A DNA stretch of 64,000 bases, taken from positions 254,538-318,537 of the forward strand of contig NZ_SOAV01000007.1 in assembly GCF_004364245.1 (NCBI RefSeq), given 5' to 3'. Positions 54,896-63,885 of the stretch are shown here, one piece after another; the first letter of the stretch is position 1, and every line of letters begins with the position of its first letter. Source of the stretch: Streptomyces sp. BK208. Lineage in GTDB: Bacteria; Actinomycetota; Actinomycetes; Streptomycetales; Streptomycetaceae. A model generated the notes under the pieces. That model did not search any database. It was not told the DNA's origin and was given only the letters and a program-made list of their open reading frames with translations. A program made the position numbers and the translations under genes.

Positions 54896-56641
54896 ATGAC
54901 TGAGTATGGCCGGGGCCCAGGCTCCGAACCGTGGCATCCGGAGGACCCGTTGTACGGGGACGGCGGATGGGGCGCGCAGCAGGCCCACGCGGGCCAGCAG
55001 TCCCCCTACGACGGCCGGCCGCAGCAGTATCCCGAGCAGCAGGCGCAGCAGGGCTACGGCGACTGGAGCGACGGCCAGTCGTCGTACGGCGGCGGGCAGC
55101 CCCAGTACGACCAGTACGGTCACCAGAACTCCGAGCCGCACTACGACCAGTACGGTCAGCAGCAGTACGACCAGCAGTACGGTCAGCAGCAGCACGGACA
55201 GCAGCAGCACGGACAGCAGCAGTACGCGCCCCAGGCGCAGCCGCAGCAGGGCTACGACGACGGCTGGGGCGGCGGCGCCCAGCCTCAGGCGCATTACCCG
55301 GCCGACCCGTCCGACCCCTACGGACAGCAGGCCGGCGGCTACGGCGCAGAGCAGCCCGACTTCTACGGCACCCCCGAGGCGTACCCGCCGCCGGAGCCTC
55401 CCACCCGCAGGCGTGCCGAGCCCGAGCCGCAGCGCACCGACTGGGACCCGGGACCCGACGAGGGGGAGCACGCCTTCTTCGCCGGCGCGGACGACGACGT
55501 GGCGGACGCGGGCCGCGACGGTCGCGGGGAGCGCAGGAGCCGGGGCGGCGGCAAGCCCAAGAAGCGCCGCAACGGATGCGCCTGCCTGGTGGTCTGCCTG
55601 GTGCTCGGCGGCGGCGTGGCGGGGGTCGGATATTTCGGCTACCAGTTTTACCAGGATCGTTTCGGCTCGGCCCCGGACTACGCGGGCGGCGGCAACGGCG
55701 AGCAGGTGACCGTCACCATCCCCAAGGGGGCCGGCGGCTCCACGATCGGCCAGGAACTCAAGCGGCAGGGCGTGGTGAAGAGCGTGGACGCCTTCATCGC
55801 CGCCCAGCAGAGCAACCCCCGCGGCAAGAGCATCCAGGACGGCGTGTACACGCTGCAGAAGGAGATGTCGGCCGAGAGCGCGGTCGAACTCCTGCTCAGC
55901 CCCAAGAGCCGCAGCAACCTGATCATCGCCGAGGGCAAGCGCAACGCCGCCGTCTACGAGCTCATCGACAAGCGCCTCGGAGTGAAGGCGGGCACCACCG
56001 CCGACGTCGCCAAGTCCGACTACAAGAGCCTCGGGCTGCCCGATTGGGCGCTGAACCACAAGGGCGTCAAGGATCCCCTGGAGGGCTTCCTCTACCCGTC
56101 CAGCTACTCGGCGGCCAAGGGGCAGAAGCCCGAGGACGTGCTGAAGCAGATGGTGGCACGTGCCAACGAGCAGTACGAGAAGATCGGTCTGGAGGGGAAG
56201 GCGGAAGGTCTCGGCCTCAAGAGCCCGTGGGAGCTGCTCACCGCCGCGAGCCTGGTGCAGGCGGAGGGCAAGACCCACGACGACTTCCGCAAGATGGCCG
56301 AGGTCATCTACAACCGGCTCAAGGAGTCCAACACCGAGACGAACCAGAAGCTCCAGTTCGACTCGACGTTCAACTACCTGATGGGCCAGAGCAAGATCCA
56401 CATCAGCGAGTCCGAGATCAACAGCAACATGGACCCGTACAACACCTACACCAACCGTGGACTGCCGCCCGGCCCGATCGGCAACCCCGGCGACGAGGCC
56501 CTGCAGGCGGCGCTCGACCCCACGCAGGACGGCTGGATCTACTTCGTGGCCACCGACGGCGTGGACAAGACCGAGTTCGCCAAGACCCACGACGAGTTCC
56601 TGAAGCTGAAGGACAAGTTCGATGCCAGCTCCGGCGACTGA
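54896..56641 (+). CDS. mltG: Endolytic murein transglycosylase MltG with a Gln/Tyr-rich cytoplasmic extension
   Basis: 581 residues. Residues 1-about 225 are a cytoplasmic low-complexity region with QQQYDQQYGQQQHGQQQ-type repeats, a Pro-rich part and a basic stop-transfer (KPKKRRNG). A helix at 227-249 is followed by a LysM-like subdomain and the YceG catalytic domain: ELLTAASLVQAEGKTHDDFR, VIYNRLKES, MDPYNTYTNRGLPPGPIGNP. MltG cuts nascent glycan strands. ATG at 54896, 128 bp behind ruvX. The last 20 bp overlap aroE. Confidence 0.93.
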   Translation: MTEYGRGPGSEPWHPEDPLYGDGGWGAQQAHAGQQSPYDGRPQQYPEQQAQQGYGDWSDGQSSYGGGQPQYDQYGHQNSEPHYDQYGQQQYDQQYGQQQHGQQQHGQQQYAPQAQPQQGYDDGWGGGAQPQAHYPADPSDPYGQQAGGYGAEQPDFYGTPEAYPPPEPPTRRRAEPEPQRTDWDPGPDEGEHAFFAGADDDVADAGRDGRGERRSRGGGKPKKRRNGCACLVVCLVLGGGVAGVGYFGYQFYQDRFGSAPDYAGGGNGEQVTVTIPKGAGGSTIGQELKRQGVVKSVDAFIAAQQSNPRGKSIQDGVYTLQKEMSAESAVELLLSPKSRSNLIIAEGKRNAAVYELIDKRLGVKAGTTADVAKSDYKSLGLPDWALNHKGVKDPLEGFLYPSSYSAAKGQKPEDVLKQMVARANEQYEKIGLEGKAEGLGLKSPWELLTAASLVQAEGKTHDDFRKMAEVIYNRLKESNTETNQKLQFDSTFNYLMGQSKIHISESEINSNMDPYNTYTNRGLPPGPIGNPGDEALQAALDPTQDGWIYFVATDGVDKTEFAKTHDEFLKLKDKFDASSGD

Positions 56642-57461
56642 CCTGCGCCGGGCCGCCGTGCTCGGCTCCCCGATCGCCCACTCCCTCTCCCCGGTGCTGC
56701 ACCGCGCCGCCTACGCGGAGCTGGGCCTCGCACAGTGGACGTACGACCGCTTCGACGTCGACGAGGCGGCGCTGCCCGGCTTCTTTGAGGAACTGGGTCC
56801 CGAGTGGGCCGGGCTGTCGCTGACCATGCCGCTCAAGCGCGCGGTGATCCCGCTGCTCGACTCGGTCAGCGAGACGGCCGCCTCCGTGGACGCCGTGAAC
56901 ACCGTCCTGCTCACCGAGGACGGCCGCAGGACCGGCGACAACACCGACATCCCCGGCATCGTCGCCGCCCTGCGCGAACACGGCGTCGAGAAGGCCGAGA
57001 CCGCCGCGGTCCTCGGCGCCGGCGCCACCGCGTCCTCCGCGCTGGCCGCGCTGGCCCGGATCTGCACCGGCGAGATCACCGTCTACGTGCGCAGCGCGGC
57101 ACGCGCCGCCGAGATGCGGGGCTGGGCGCAGCGGCTCGACGTCGACGTGCGCCTCGCGGACTGGGCCGACGCCGCGCAGGCGCTGCACGCGCCTCTGGTC
57201 GTGGCCACCACCCCGGCCGGCGCCACCGACGCCCTGGCCGCCGCCGTCCCCGAGCGGCCGGCCACCCTCTTCGACGTGCTCTACGACCCCTGGCCCACCG
57301 CGCTCGCCGCCCGCTGGTCGGCGTCCGGCGGTGCCGTCGTCAGCGGCCTCGACCTGTTGCTCCACCAGGCGGTGCTCCAGGTGGAGCGGATGACCGGCCG
57401 GGCCCCCGCGCCGCTGGCCGCGATGCGTAAAGCGGGGGAGCGCGCGCTCGCCGATCGCTAA
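56622..57461 (+). CDS. aroE: Shikimate dehydrogenase
   Basis: 279 residues. AAVLGSPIAHSLSPVLHRAA (substrate Ser pair), GLSLTMPLKRAVIP (Lys of the K-D pair), VDAVNTVL, GDNTDIPG, and the NADP loop AVLGAGATASSALAAL. It reduces 3-dehydroshikimate. ATG at 56622 lies inside the end of mltG (20-bp overlap). With aroC, aroK and aroB nearby, four of the seven shikimate steps are coded within 4.3 kb. Confidence 0.94.
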   Translation: MPAPATDLRRAAVLGSPIAHSLSPVLHRAAYAELGLAQWTYDRFDVDEAALPGFFEELGPEWAGLSLTMPLKRAVIPLLDSVSETAASVDAVNTVLLTEDGRRTGDNTDIPGIVAALREHGVEKAETAAVLGAGATASSALAALARICTGEITVYVRSAARAAEMRGWAQRLDVDVRLADWADAAQALHAPLVVATTPAGATDALAAAVPERPATLFDVLYDPWPTALAARWSASGGAVVSGLDLLLHQAVLQVERMTGRAPAPLAAMRKAGERALADR

Positions 57462-57508
57462 GATCCCTCCGGTTCCGCAGGGGGCGGGACGGGAGGGGAA
57501 GACGAACC

Positions 57509-57898
57509 ATGGACACAGGGACCGCGGGCGTACCGCTGGCCTCGGCCAAGAGCCAGATCTTCGAGGCCGTGCTGGGTTTCCTGCCCGACTGGGTGCAGAT
57601 CACGGTGCTCGCCCTGATCGTGCTCGCCGTCGTCGCGAGCTGGGTGGTCAAGGCGCGGCGCGGGATCGCCCGGCGGCGTGCGCGCCGCGCGGGGCAGGCG
57701 CTGCCCGGCGCGGCGCGGTACGGCCAGGGCACCGGCGCCGACCGTCCGGGCCCCTACGCACCGCAGCAGCCGCCGCGGCCGGCACAGAGCGGCGCCGACT
57801 TCCTCGGCCCCTACGCCCCGGCCCGGCGGCAGGAGAGCGGCGCGGACTTCCTCGGGGCGTACGCTCCCGCGCAGCAGCAGGGCAACCCGCCCGCCTGA
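57509..57898 (+). CDS. Small membrane protein with repeated GADFLGPYAP motif
   Basis: 129 residues. One central helix (WVQITVLALIVLAVVASWVV) is followed by a very basic stretch (KARRGIARRRARRAG) and a tail with the repeats DRPGPYAPQQ, SGADFLGPYAPA and SGADFLGAYAPA. Topology with a basic flank suggests a cytoplasmic tail. Function unknown. ATG at 57509, 17 nt after GGGAGGGGAAG. Between aroE and aroC in the same direction. Confidence 0.8.
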   Translation: MDTGTAGVPLASAKSQIFEAVLGFLPDWVQITVLALIVLAVVASWVVKARRGIARRRARRAGQALPGAARYGQGTGADRPGPYAPQQPPRPAQSGADFLGPYAPARRQESGADFLGAYAPAQQQGNPPA

Positions 57899-58071
57899 CA
57901 CCACCGGAGCCGGCCGCCCGTCCGTCAGATGGACCGGCGGCCGGTCCCGGCAGCCGGACGTGGGAGGATCGAAGGCGGCGGGCCGGGGCCGCGCACCCGG
58001 CCGGACCGTCGCGTACGCGGAGAAGGCGCGTACGCGGGGCAATACCGGGGCGCGAGCACTGAGGAGCACCG

Positions 58072-59256
58072 TTGAGCAGGTTGCGCTGGCTGACCGCAGG
58101 GGAGTCCCACGGTCCCGCACTCGTGGCGACGCTGGAGGGACTGCCCGCCGGCGTGCCGATCACCACCGACATGGTGGCGGACCACCTGGCGAGGCGGCGG
58201 CTCGGCTACGGTCGCGGCGCGCGGATGAAGTTCGAGCGTGACGAGGTCACCTTCCTCGGTGGCGTCCGGCACGGTCTGACCATGGGTTCCCCGGTCGCCG
58301 TCATGGTCGGTAACACGGAGTGGCCCAAGTGGGAGCAGGTCATGGCCGCCGACCCGGTGGACCCGGAGGTACTGGCCGGCCTCGCGCGCAACGCGCCGCT
58401 GACCCGGCCGCGCCCCGGCCACGCGGACCTCGCCGGGATGCAGAAGTACGGCTTCGACGAGGCCCGGCCGGTCCTGGAGCGCGCCTCGGCCCGTGAGACG
58501 GCCGCCCGCGTCGCCCTCGGCGCGGTGGCCCGGTCGTACCTGAAGGAGACGACCGGCGTCGAGATCGTCAGCCACGTCGTCGAGCTGGCCTCGGCGAAGG
58601 CGCCGCTCGGCGTGTACCCGACGCCGGACGACGTCGAGCGGCTGGACGCCGACCCCGTGCGCTGCCTGGACGCCGACGCCTCGGAGGCGATGGTCGCCGA
58701 GATCGACCAGGCCCACAAGGACGGCGACACCCTCGGCGGCGTCGTCGAGATCCTCGCGTACGGCGTGCCCGTGGGCCTCGGTTCCCACGTCCACTGGGAC
58801 CGCAAGCTCGACGCGCGACTCGCCGGCGCCCTCATGGGCATCCAGGCGATCAAGGGTGTCGAGATCGGTGACGGCTTCGAGCTGGCCCGGGTGCCCGGCT
58901 CGCAGGCCCACGACGAGATCGTGAGCACGCCCGACGGCATCCGCCGTGTCTCCGGCCGCTCCGGCGGCACCGAGGGCGGCCTCACCACCGGCGAGCTGCT
59001 GCGGGTGCGCGCCGCGATGAAGCCGATCGCGACCGTGCCGCGCGCCCTCAAGACCGTGGACGTGACCACCGGCGAGGCCGCGCAGGCGCACCACCAGCGC
59101 TCCGACGTCTCCGCGGTGCCGGCCGCCGGGATCGTCGCCGAGGCCATGGTGGCCCTGGTCCTCGCCGACGCCGTGGCGGAGAAGTTCGGCGGCGACAGCG
59201 TCGCCGAGACCCGCCGCAACGTGCGCTCCTACCTCGACAACCTGGCCATCCGATGA
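58072..59256 (+). CDS. aroC: Chorismate synthase
   Basis: 394 residues. MSRLRWLTAGESHGPALVAT, RRRLGYGRGARMKFERDEV, RPRPGHADLAGMQKYGFDEA with RPVLERASARETAARVALGA, and SGRSGGTEGGLTTGELLRVR are the chorismate synthase signatures. It converts EPSP to chorismate with reduced FMN. The start is TTG at 58072 behind GAGGAG. ATGA overlap with aroK. Upstream 57899-58071 holds no gene. Confidence 0.96.
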   Translation: MSRLRWLTAGESHGPALVATLEGLPAGVPITTDMVADHLARRRLGYGRGARMKFERDEVTFLGGVRHGLTMGSPVAVMVGNTEWPKWEQVMAADPVDPEVLAGLARNAPLTRPRPGHADLAGMQKYGFDEARPVLERASARETAARVALGAVARSYLKETTGVEIVSHVVELASAKAPLGVYPTPDDVERLDADPVRCLDADASEAMVAEIDQAHKDGDTLGGVVEILAYGVPVGLGSHVHWDRKLDARLAGALMGIQAIKGVEIGDGFELARVPGSQAHDEIVSTPDGIRRVSGRSGGTEGGLTTGELLRVRAAMKPIATVPRALKTVDVTTGEAAQAHHQRSDVSAVPAAGIVAEAMVALVLADAVAEKFGGDSVAETRRNVRSYLDNLAIR

Positions 59257-59768
59257 GCGCACCGGTGATCGTCCTGGTAGGGCCGATGGGCGTGGGCAAG
59301 TCCACCGTCGGACAGCTGCTCGCCGAGCGGCTGGGCACCGGCTACCGGGACACGGACGAGGACATCGTCGCCGCCCAGGGGCGGACCATCGCCGAGATCT
59401 TCGTGGACGAGGGCGAGGCCGCCTTCCGGGCCCTGGAGAAGGACGCCGTGCGCACCGCGCTCGCCCGGCACGACGGCGTCCTCGCCCTCGGCGGCGGAGC
59501 GGTCCTGGACGCGGACACGCGTGCGCTGCTCGCCGGACAGCGGGTCGTCTACCTCTCGATGGACGTGGAGGAGGCGGTCAGGCGCACCGGCCTGAACGTG
59601 GCCCGGCCGCTGCTGGCGGTCAACCCGCGCAAGCAGTGGCGCGAACTGATGGAGGCCCGCCGGCACCTCTACGAGGAGGTCGCCACGGCCGTCGTGGCCA
59701 CCGACGGCCGGACGCCGCAGGAAGTGGCCGAAGCCGCCCTGGACGCAGTGGAGTGGAAAGAAGCATGA
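59253..59768 (+). CDS. aroK: Shikimate kinase
   Basis: 171 residues. P-loop GPMGVGKST (10-18), YRDTDEDIVAAQGRTIAEIF with the shikimate-binding Asp, VLALGGGAVLD, and lid Arg in GLNVARPLLAVNPRKQW. It phosphorylates shikimate at O3. Both ends overlap neighbours (ATGA with aroC and with aroB). Confidence 0.96.
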   Translation: MSAPVIVLVGPMGVGKSTVGQLLAERLGTGYRDTDEDIVAAQGRTIAEIFVDEGEAAFRALEKDAVRTALARHDGVLALGGGAVLDADTRALLAGQRVVYLSMDVEEAVRRTGLNVARPLLAVNPRKQWRELMEARRHLYEEVATAVVATDGRTPQEVAEAALDAVEWKEA

Positions 59769-60856
59769 GCGAGGAAGTCACCCGGATCCCCATCGGCGGC
59801 AGCGCCGGGTCCGACCCCTACGAGGTCCTGGTCGGCCGGCAGCTCCTCGGTGAGCTGGGCGGCCTGATCGGCAGCAGGGCGAAGCGGGTCGCGGTGATCC
59901 ACCCCGAGGCGCTCGCCGAGACCGGTGACGCCCTGCGTGCCGACCTCGCCGAGCAGGGCTACGAGGCGATCGCCATCCAGGTGCCCAACGCCGAGGAGGC
60001 CAAGACCGCCGAGGTCGCCGCGTACTGCTGGAAGGCGCTCGGCCAGTCCGGGTTCACGCGGACCGACGTCGTCGTCGGGGTCGGCGGCGGGGCCAGCACC
60101 GACCTGGCCGGGTTCGTGGCCGCGACCTGGCTGCGCGGAGTGCGCTGGATCGCCGTCCCCACCACCGTGCTGGCCATGGTGGACGCGGCCGTCGGCGGCA
60201 AGACCGGCATCAACACCGCCGAGGGCAAGAACCTCGTCGGCTCCTTCCACCCGCCCGCCGGCGTCCTGTGCGACCTGGCCGCCCTGGACTCCCTCCCGGT
60301 CAACGACTACGTCTCGGGCCTGGCCGAGGTCATCAAGGCCGGCTTCATCGCCGACCCGGTGATCCTCGACCTGATCGAGTCCGACCCGCAGGGCGCGCGC
60401 ACCCCGGCCGGACCGCACACCGCCGAGCTGATCGTGCGCTCCATCAAGGTCAAGGCCGAGGTCGTCTCCTCCGACCTGAAGGAAGCGGGCCTCAGGGAGA
60501 TCCTCAACTACGGCCACACCCTCGGCCACGCCATCGAGAAGAACGAGCGGTACAAGTGGCGGCACGGCGCCGCCGTCTCCGTCGGCATGCACTTCGCCGC
60601 CGAACTGGGCCGCCTGGCCGGCCGGCTGGACGACGCCACCGCCGACCGCCACCGCAGCATCCTCGAAGCCGTCGGGCTGCCGCTGCACTACCGCTACGAC
60701 CAGTGGCCCAAGCTCGTCGAGAACATGAAGGTCGACAAGAAGTCGCGCGGCGACCTGTTGCGCTTCATCGTCCTGGACGGCCTCGCCAAGCCGACCGTCC
60801 TGGAGGGCCCCGACCCGGCCGTCCTCCTCGCCGCCTACGGCGAGGTGGGCGAGTAG
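59765..60856 (+). CDS. aroB: 3-Dehydroquinate synthase
   Basis: 363 residues. VVGVGGGASTDLAGFVAATW, RGVRWIAVPTTVLAMVDAAV, GGKTGINTAEGKNLVGSFHP, and REILNYGHTLGHAIEKNERY with zinc-binding His. It makes 3-dehydroquinate from DAHP with NAD. Overlaps the aroK stop; last gene of the aro group, followed by a terminator. Confidence 0.96.
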   Translation: MSEEVTRIPIGGSAGSDPYEVLVGRQLLGELGGLIGSRAKRVAVIHPEALAETGDALRADLAEQGYEAIAIQVPNAEEAKTAEVAAYCWKALGQSGFTRTDVVVGVGGGASTDLAGFVAATWLRGVRWIAVPTTVLAMVDAAVGGKTGINTAEGKNLVGSFHPPAGVLCDLAALDSLPVNDYVSGLAEVIKAGFIADPVILDLIESDPQGARTPAGPHTAELIVRSIKVKAEVVSSDLKEAGLREILNYGHTLGHAIEKNERYKWRHGAAVSVGMHFAAELGRLAGRLDDATADRHRSILEAVGLPLHYRYDQWPKLVENMKVDKKSRGDLLRFIVLDGLAKPTVLEGPDPAVLLAAYGEVGE

Positions 60857-60908
60857 TACCCGGCTGCGCCCTTCCGCCCGATTCGCGCTGCCGGACGGGC
60901 ACTTCGGG

Positions 60909-60946
60909 CCGCTCCCGGCCGTTCACCAAACGACGGCCGGGGGCGG
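60909..60946 (+). terminator. Terminator of the aro operon
   Basis: CCGCTCCCGGCCGT pairs with ACGGCCGGGGGCGG (14 bp, one G-T wobble) around loop TCACCAAACG. It lies 53 bp behind aroB and 76 bp before the next gene. Confidence 0.7.
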
Positions 60947-61022
60947 TACCGTTCGGTAGCAGGACGGCGGGCCCCCTCCCGTCGCCAGCGCCCATCGCCT
61001 GCACGAGACGGAGTGGCACCGG

Positions 61023-61943
61023 ATGCAGCACCCAGTGGGTTCTCCGCTGCCGCCGCCCCACCAGACGGGGCACGGACCGGCCCTCGGCTGGTCCCCGGCC
61101 GCACACCACCCCGGCCCGCCCCAAGGGCCCGCCCCCGTACCGCCTCCCGCGCCGGGCCACCCCATGGCGCCGCGGCAGGCCCCGGCCCCGCACCCGGGGG
61201 CCGTTCCGGGTCCGCACCCGGGTCCCGTTCCCGGCCCGCACCAGTCGGCCCCCGCCCCCGGGCACCGTCAGCCGGCCCCCGCGCCGCCTCCGCCGGACTC
61301 CACCGGCCATCTCTCGCTGCCGCCCGGCGGTCCGGTGGCCGTGCCCAGCGTGCCGCCCGCCACGGCCGCCGCGCCCGACCCCACCACCACCACGCTCGCG
61401 GTGCTGCTCATCGGCCCCGCGGGCGCGGGCAAGACCAGCGTGGCCAAGTACTGGGCGGAGCACCGCCGGGTCCCCACCGCGCACATCAGCCTGGACGACG
61501 TCCGTGAGTGGGTCCGCTCCGGCTTCGCCGACCCTCAGACCGGGTGGAACGAGCACTCGGAGGCGCAGTACCGCCTCGCCCGTCGCACCTGCGGCTTCTC
61601 CGCGCGCAACTTCCTGGCCAACGGGATCTCCTGCATCCTCGACGACGCGGTCTTCCCGGACCGCCCGGTCGTCGGTCTCGGCGGCTGGAAGCGGCACGTG
61701 GGTCCCGGTCTGCTGCCGGTCGTCCTCCTGCCGGGCCTGGACATCGTCCTGGAGCGCAACGCCGAGCGCAGCGGCAACCGGCGCCTCACCGACGAGGAGG
61801 TCGCCCGCATCCACGGCCGCATGGCGGGCTGGTACGGCTCCGGCCTCCCCATCATCGACAACTCCCAACTCGACGTCCCGGAAACCGCCCAGCTCCTCGA
61901 CGAGGTCCTCTCCCGCTCGATAGCCAGCCCGCCCAGCTGGTAG
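61023..61943 (+). CDS. P-loop ATP-binding protein with Pro/His-rich N-terminus
   Basis: 306 residues. Residues 1-about 125 are Pro/His/Ala/Gly-rich (AAHHPGPPQGPAPVPPPAPG and similar) and should be disordered. Then a small kinase-like domain: P-loop GPAGAGKTS (131-139), SLDDVREWVRSGFADPQTGW, ISCILDDAVFPDRPVVGLGG, and RRLTDEEVARIHGRMAGWY with NRR as possible lid. The pattern resembles polynucleotide-kinase or shikimate/gluconate-kinase-type folds; substrate unknown. ACGGAG lies before the ATG. The link with aroB is by position only. Confidence 0.75.
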   Translation: MQHPVGSPLPPPHQTGHGPALGWSPAAHHPGPPQGPAPVPPPAPGHPMAPRQAPAPHPGAVPGPHPGPVPGPHQSAPAPGHRQPAPAPPPPDSTGHLSLPPGGPVAVPSVPPATAAAPDPTTTTLAVLLIGPAGAGKTSVAKYWAEHRRVPTAHISLDDVREWVRSGFADPQTGWNEHSEAQYRLARRTCGFSARNFLANGISCILDDAVFPDRPVVGLGGWKRHVGPGLLPVVLLPGLDIVLERNAERSGNRRLTDEEVARIHGRMAGWYGSGLPIIDNSQLDVPETAQLLDEVLSRSIASPPSW

Positions 61944-61957
61944 ACGTCGTTGAGGGC

Positions 61958-62047
61958 AGCGCCCCAAAAGGGCGTGGGACTGTATCGACATGGGGCTCCG
62001 CGGCGGGGGCGCGGCCGGCCCCCACCGACGGTCGGCCGCGATACGAC
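61958..62047. repeat. Dispersed Streptomyces intergenic repeat
   Basis: AGCGCCCCAAAAGGGCGTGG, then CTGTATCGACATGGGGCTCC and a GC-rich tail form a hairpin-bearing sequence of a type I recognise from many intergenic regions of Streptomyces chromosomes. GCGCCC and GGGCGT pair around CAAAA. It lies behind the P-loop gene and may act as its terminator. Confidence 0.45.
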
Positions 62048-62134
62048 AGGAAGCGCCACCCCGCTCGGCGCACCCCGCGTCCCTCGCCTCCGCCCACTCG
62101 GCCCACCCGAGCGGCACACCGACCGGTGGAGCCA

Positions 62135-62140
62135 TACGCT
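62135..62140 (+). promoter_or_regulatory. -10 element for the leaderless M24 gene
   Basis: TACGCT ends 6 nt before the ATG at 62147, with no ribosome binding site between. Confidence 0.45.
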
Positions 62141-62146
62141 CGGCTC

Positions 62147-63253
62147 ATGTCAGAGGTCTACGCGGCCCGCCGGACGCGCCTACGGGAACGCTGCAACGCG
62201 GGCGGCAGCGCGGCGGCGCTCGTCTCCCGCCCCGCCAACGTGCGCTATCTCGCGGGCGCCGCCCCGCACGGCGCCGTGCTGCTGCTCGGCAGGACCGAGG
62301 ACCTGCTGGTCTGCTCGGGCCCGCCGGACGACCGGCCCACGCAGGGCCGTCCCGACGAGTCGCTGCCGGTACGGACGCTGCCGGGACCGGGCGGAGATCC
62401 GGCCGTCACGGCCACCGGGCTCGCCGCGGAACAGGGCGCCGAGTCCCTCGCCACGGAGGACCACCACCTTACCGTGGTCCGGCACCGGGCCATGGGCTCG
62501 GTCGCGCCCCGGCTGCGTCTGACCGACCTCGGACAGGCCGTCGAACAGCTCCGGGTGGTCAAGGACGAGGAGGAGATCTCCTGCCTGCGCATCGGCGCCG
62601 AGATCGCCGACCAGGCCCTCGGCGAACTGCTGGAATCCATCCTGGTCGGCCGTACCGAACGGCACCTCGCCCTGGAGCTGGAGCGCCGCCTCGTCGACCA
62701 CGGCGCCGACGGCCCCGCCTTCCCCACCTCCGTGGGCACCGGCCCCCACTCGGGGCGCCGCGGCCACCGGCCCACCGACCGGCGGGTGGAGGAGGGCGAC
62801 TTCCTCTCCGTGTGCCTGGGCGCGACGTACCGCGGTTACCGCTGCGAGATCGGCCGCACGTTCGTGATCGGCACCTCGCCGGCCGACTGGCAGATCGAGC
62901 TGTACGACCTCGTCTTCTCCGCCCAACGGGCCGGGCGTGAGGCCCTCGTACCCGGTGCCGCCTGCCGCGATGTGGACCGCGCCGCCCGCCAGGCGCTGGA
63001 CTCGGCGGGGTACGCGGAGAACCTTCCGGCACTCACCGGTCACGGGGTCGGACTCGAAATCGACGAGGACCCGCAATTGGCCCCCGCGGCCATGGGTAAA
63101 CTGGACGCTTGTGTGCCGGTCACCGTCGAACCGGGGGTCCACCTCCCGGGCCGGGGCGGGGTCCGGATCGATGACACGCTCGTCGTGCGCCCCGAGGCGG
63201 ACGGCGGACCCGAGCTACTCACCATCACGACCAAGGAGCTGCTCGCGCTCTAG
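62147..63253 (+). CDS. M24 aminopeptidase P-like protein with substituted metal ligands
   Basis: 368 residues, creatinase/aminopeptidase P fold: an N-terminal domain (NVRYLAGAAPHGAVLLL) and a pita-bread domain (VEQLRVVKDEEEISCLRIGA, GYRCEIGRTF, LTGHGVGLEIDEDPQLAP, VTVEPGVHLPGRGGVRIDD). Of the five metal ligands of active PepP, H299 and E328 are kept, but the two Asp positions are C223 (VCLGA in place of IDAG) and E234 (CEIGRTF in place of GDITRTF), and the last Glu is D342. It is probably weakly active or inactive as a peptidase. Its place before efp is common for M24 genes. ATG at 62147. Confidence 0.85.
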   Translation: MSEVYAARRTRLRERCNAGGSAAALVSRPANVRYLAGAAPHGAVLLLGRTEDLLVCSGPPDDRPTQGRPDESLPVRTLPGPGGDPAVTATGLAAEQGAESLATEDHHLTVVRHRAMGSVAPRLRLTDLGQAVEQLRVVKDEEEISCLRIGAEIADQALGELLESILVGRTERHLALELERRLVDHGADGPAFPTSVGTGPHSGRRGHRPTDRRVEEGDFLSVCLGATYRGYRCEIGRTFVIGTSPADWQIELYDLVFSAQRAGREALVPGAACRDVDRAARQALDSAGYAENLPALTGHGVGLEIDEDPQLAPAAMGKLDACVPVTVEPGVHLPGRGGVRIDDTLVVRPEADGGPELLTITTKELLAL

Positions 63254-63316
63254 CCTCGCGCTGTGCGTACGCTCCCGGGTCGTCCACGTCAGTCCAGTCC
63301 AGGAGATTCCGCAACC

Positions 63317-63883
63317 GTGGCTTCCACGAACGACCTCAAGAACGGCCTGGTGCTCAAGCTCGAAGGCGGCCAGCTCTGGTCCGTCGTCGAGTTCCAGCAC
63401 GTCAAGCCCGGCAAGGGCCCGGCCTTCGTGCGCACCAAGCTGAAGAACGTGCTTTCCGGCAAGGTGGTCGACAAGACCTTCAACGCCGGCGTCAAGGTCG
63501 AGACGGCCACTGTCGACAAGCGTGACATGCAGTTCTCCTACATGGACGGCGACTACTTCGTCTTCATGGACATGGAGACCTACGACCAGCTGATGATCGA
63601 CCGCAAGGTCGTCGGCGACGCCGCCAACTTCCTCATCGAGGGCTTCGAGGCGACCGTCGCGCAGCACGAGGGCGAGGTCCTCTTCGTCGAGCTGCCTGCC
63701 GCCGTCGAGCTGACCATCCAGGAGACCGAGCCGGGCGTCCAGGGCGACCGCTCCACGGGCGGCACCAAGCCGGCCACGCTGGAGACCGGTCACCAGATCA
63801 ACGTCCCGCTCTTCATCACCACCGGTGAGAAGATCAAGGTCGACACCCGCGACAGCAGCTACCTCGGCCGGGTGAACAGCTAA
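63317..63883 (+). CDS. efp: Elongation factor P
   Basis: 188 residues, three beta domains. The tip loop is KPGKGPAF with K33; LKNGLVLKLEGGQLWSVVEF at the start and the C-terminal INVPLFITTGEKIKVDTRDS SYLGRV end are typical. EF-P relieves ribosome stalling at polyproline. The PGKGP loop belongs to the actinobacterial subfamily reported to work without lysine modification; no modification enzyme gene is nearby. GTG at 63317 after AGGAG. Pro-rich proteins in this window (for example 61023-61943) are likely clients. Confidence 0.97.
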   Translation: MASTNDLKNGLVLKLEGGQLWSVVEFQHVKPGKGPAFVRTKLKNVLSGKVVDKTFNAGVKVETATVDKRDMQFSYMDGDYFVFMDMETYDQLMIDRKVVGDAANFLIEGFEATVAQHEGEVLFVELPAAVELTIQETEPGVQGDRSTGGTKPATLETGHQINVPLFITTGEKIKVDTRDSSYLGRVNS

Positions 63884-63885
63884 CC

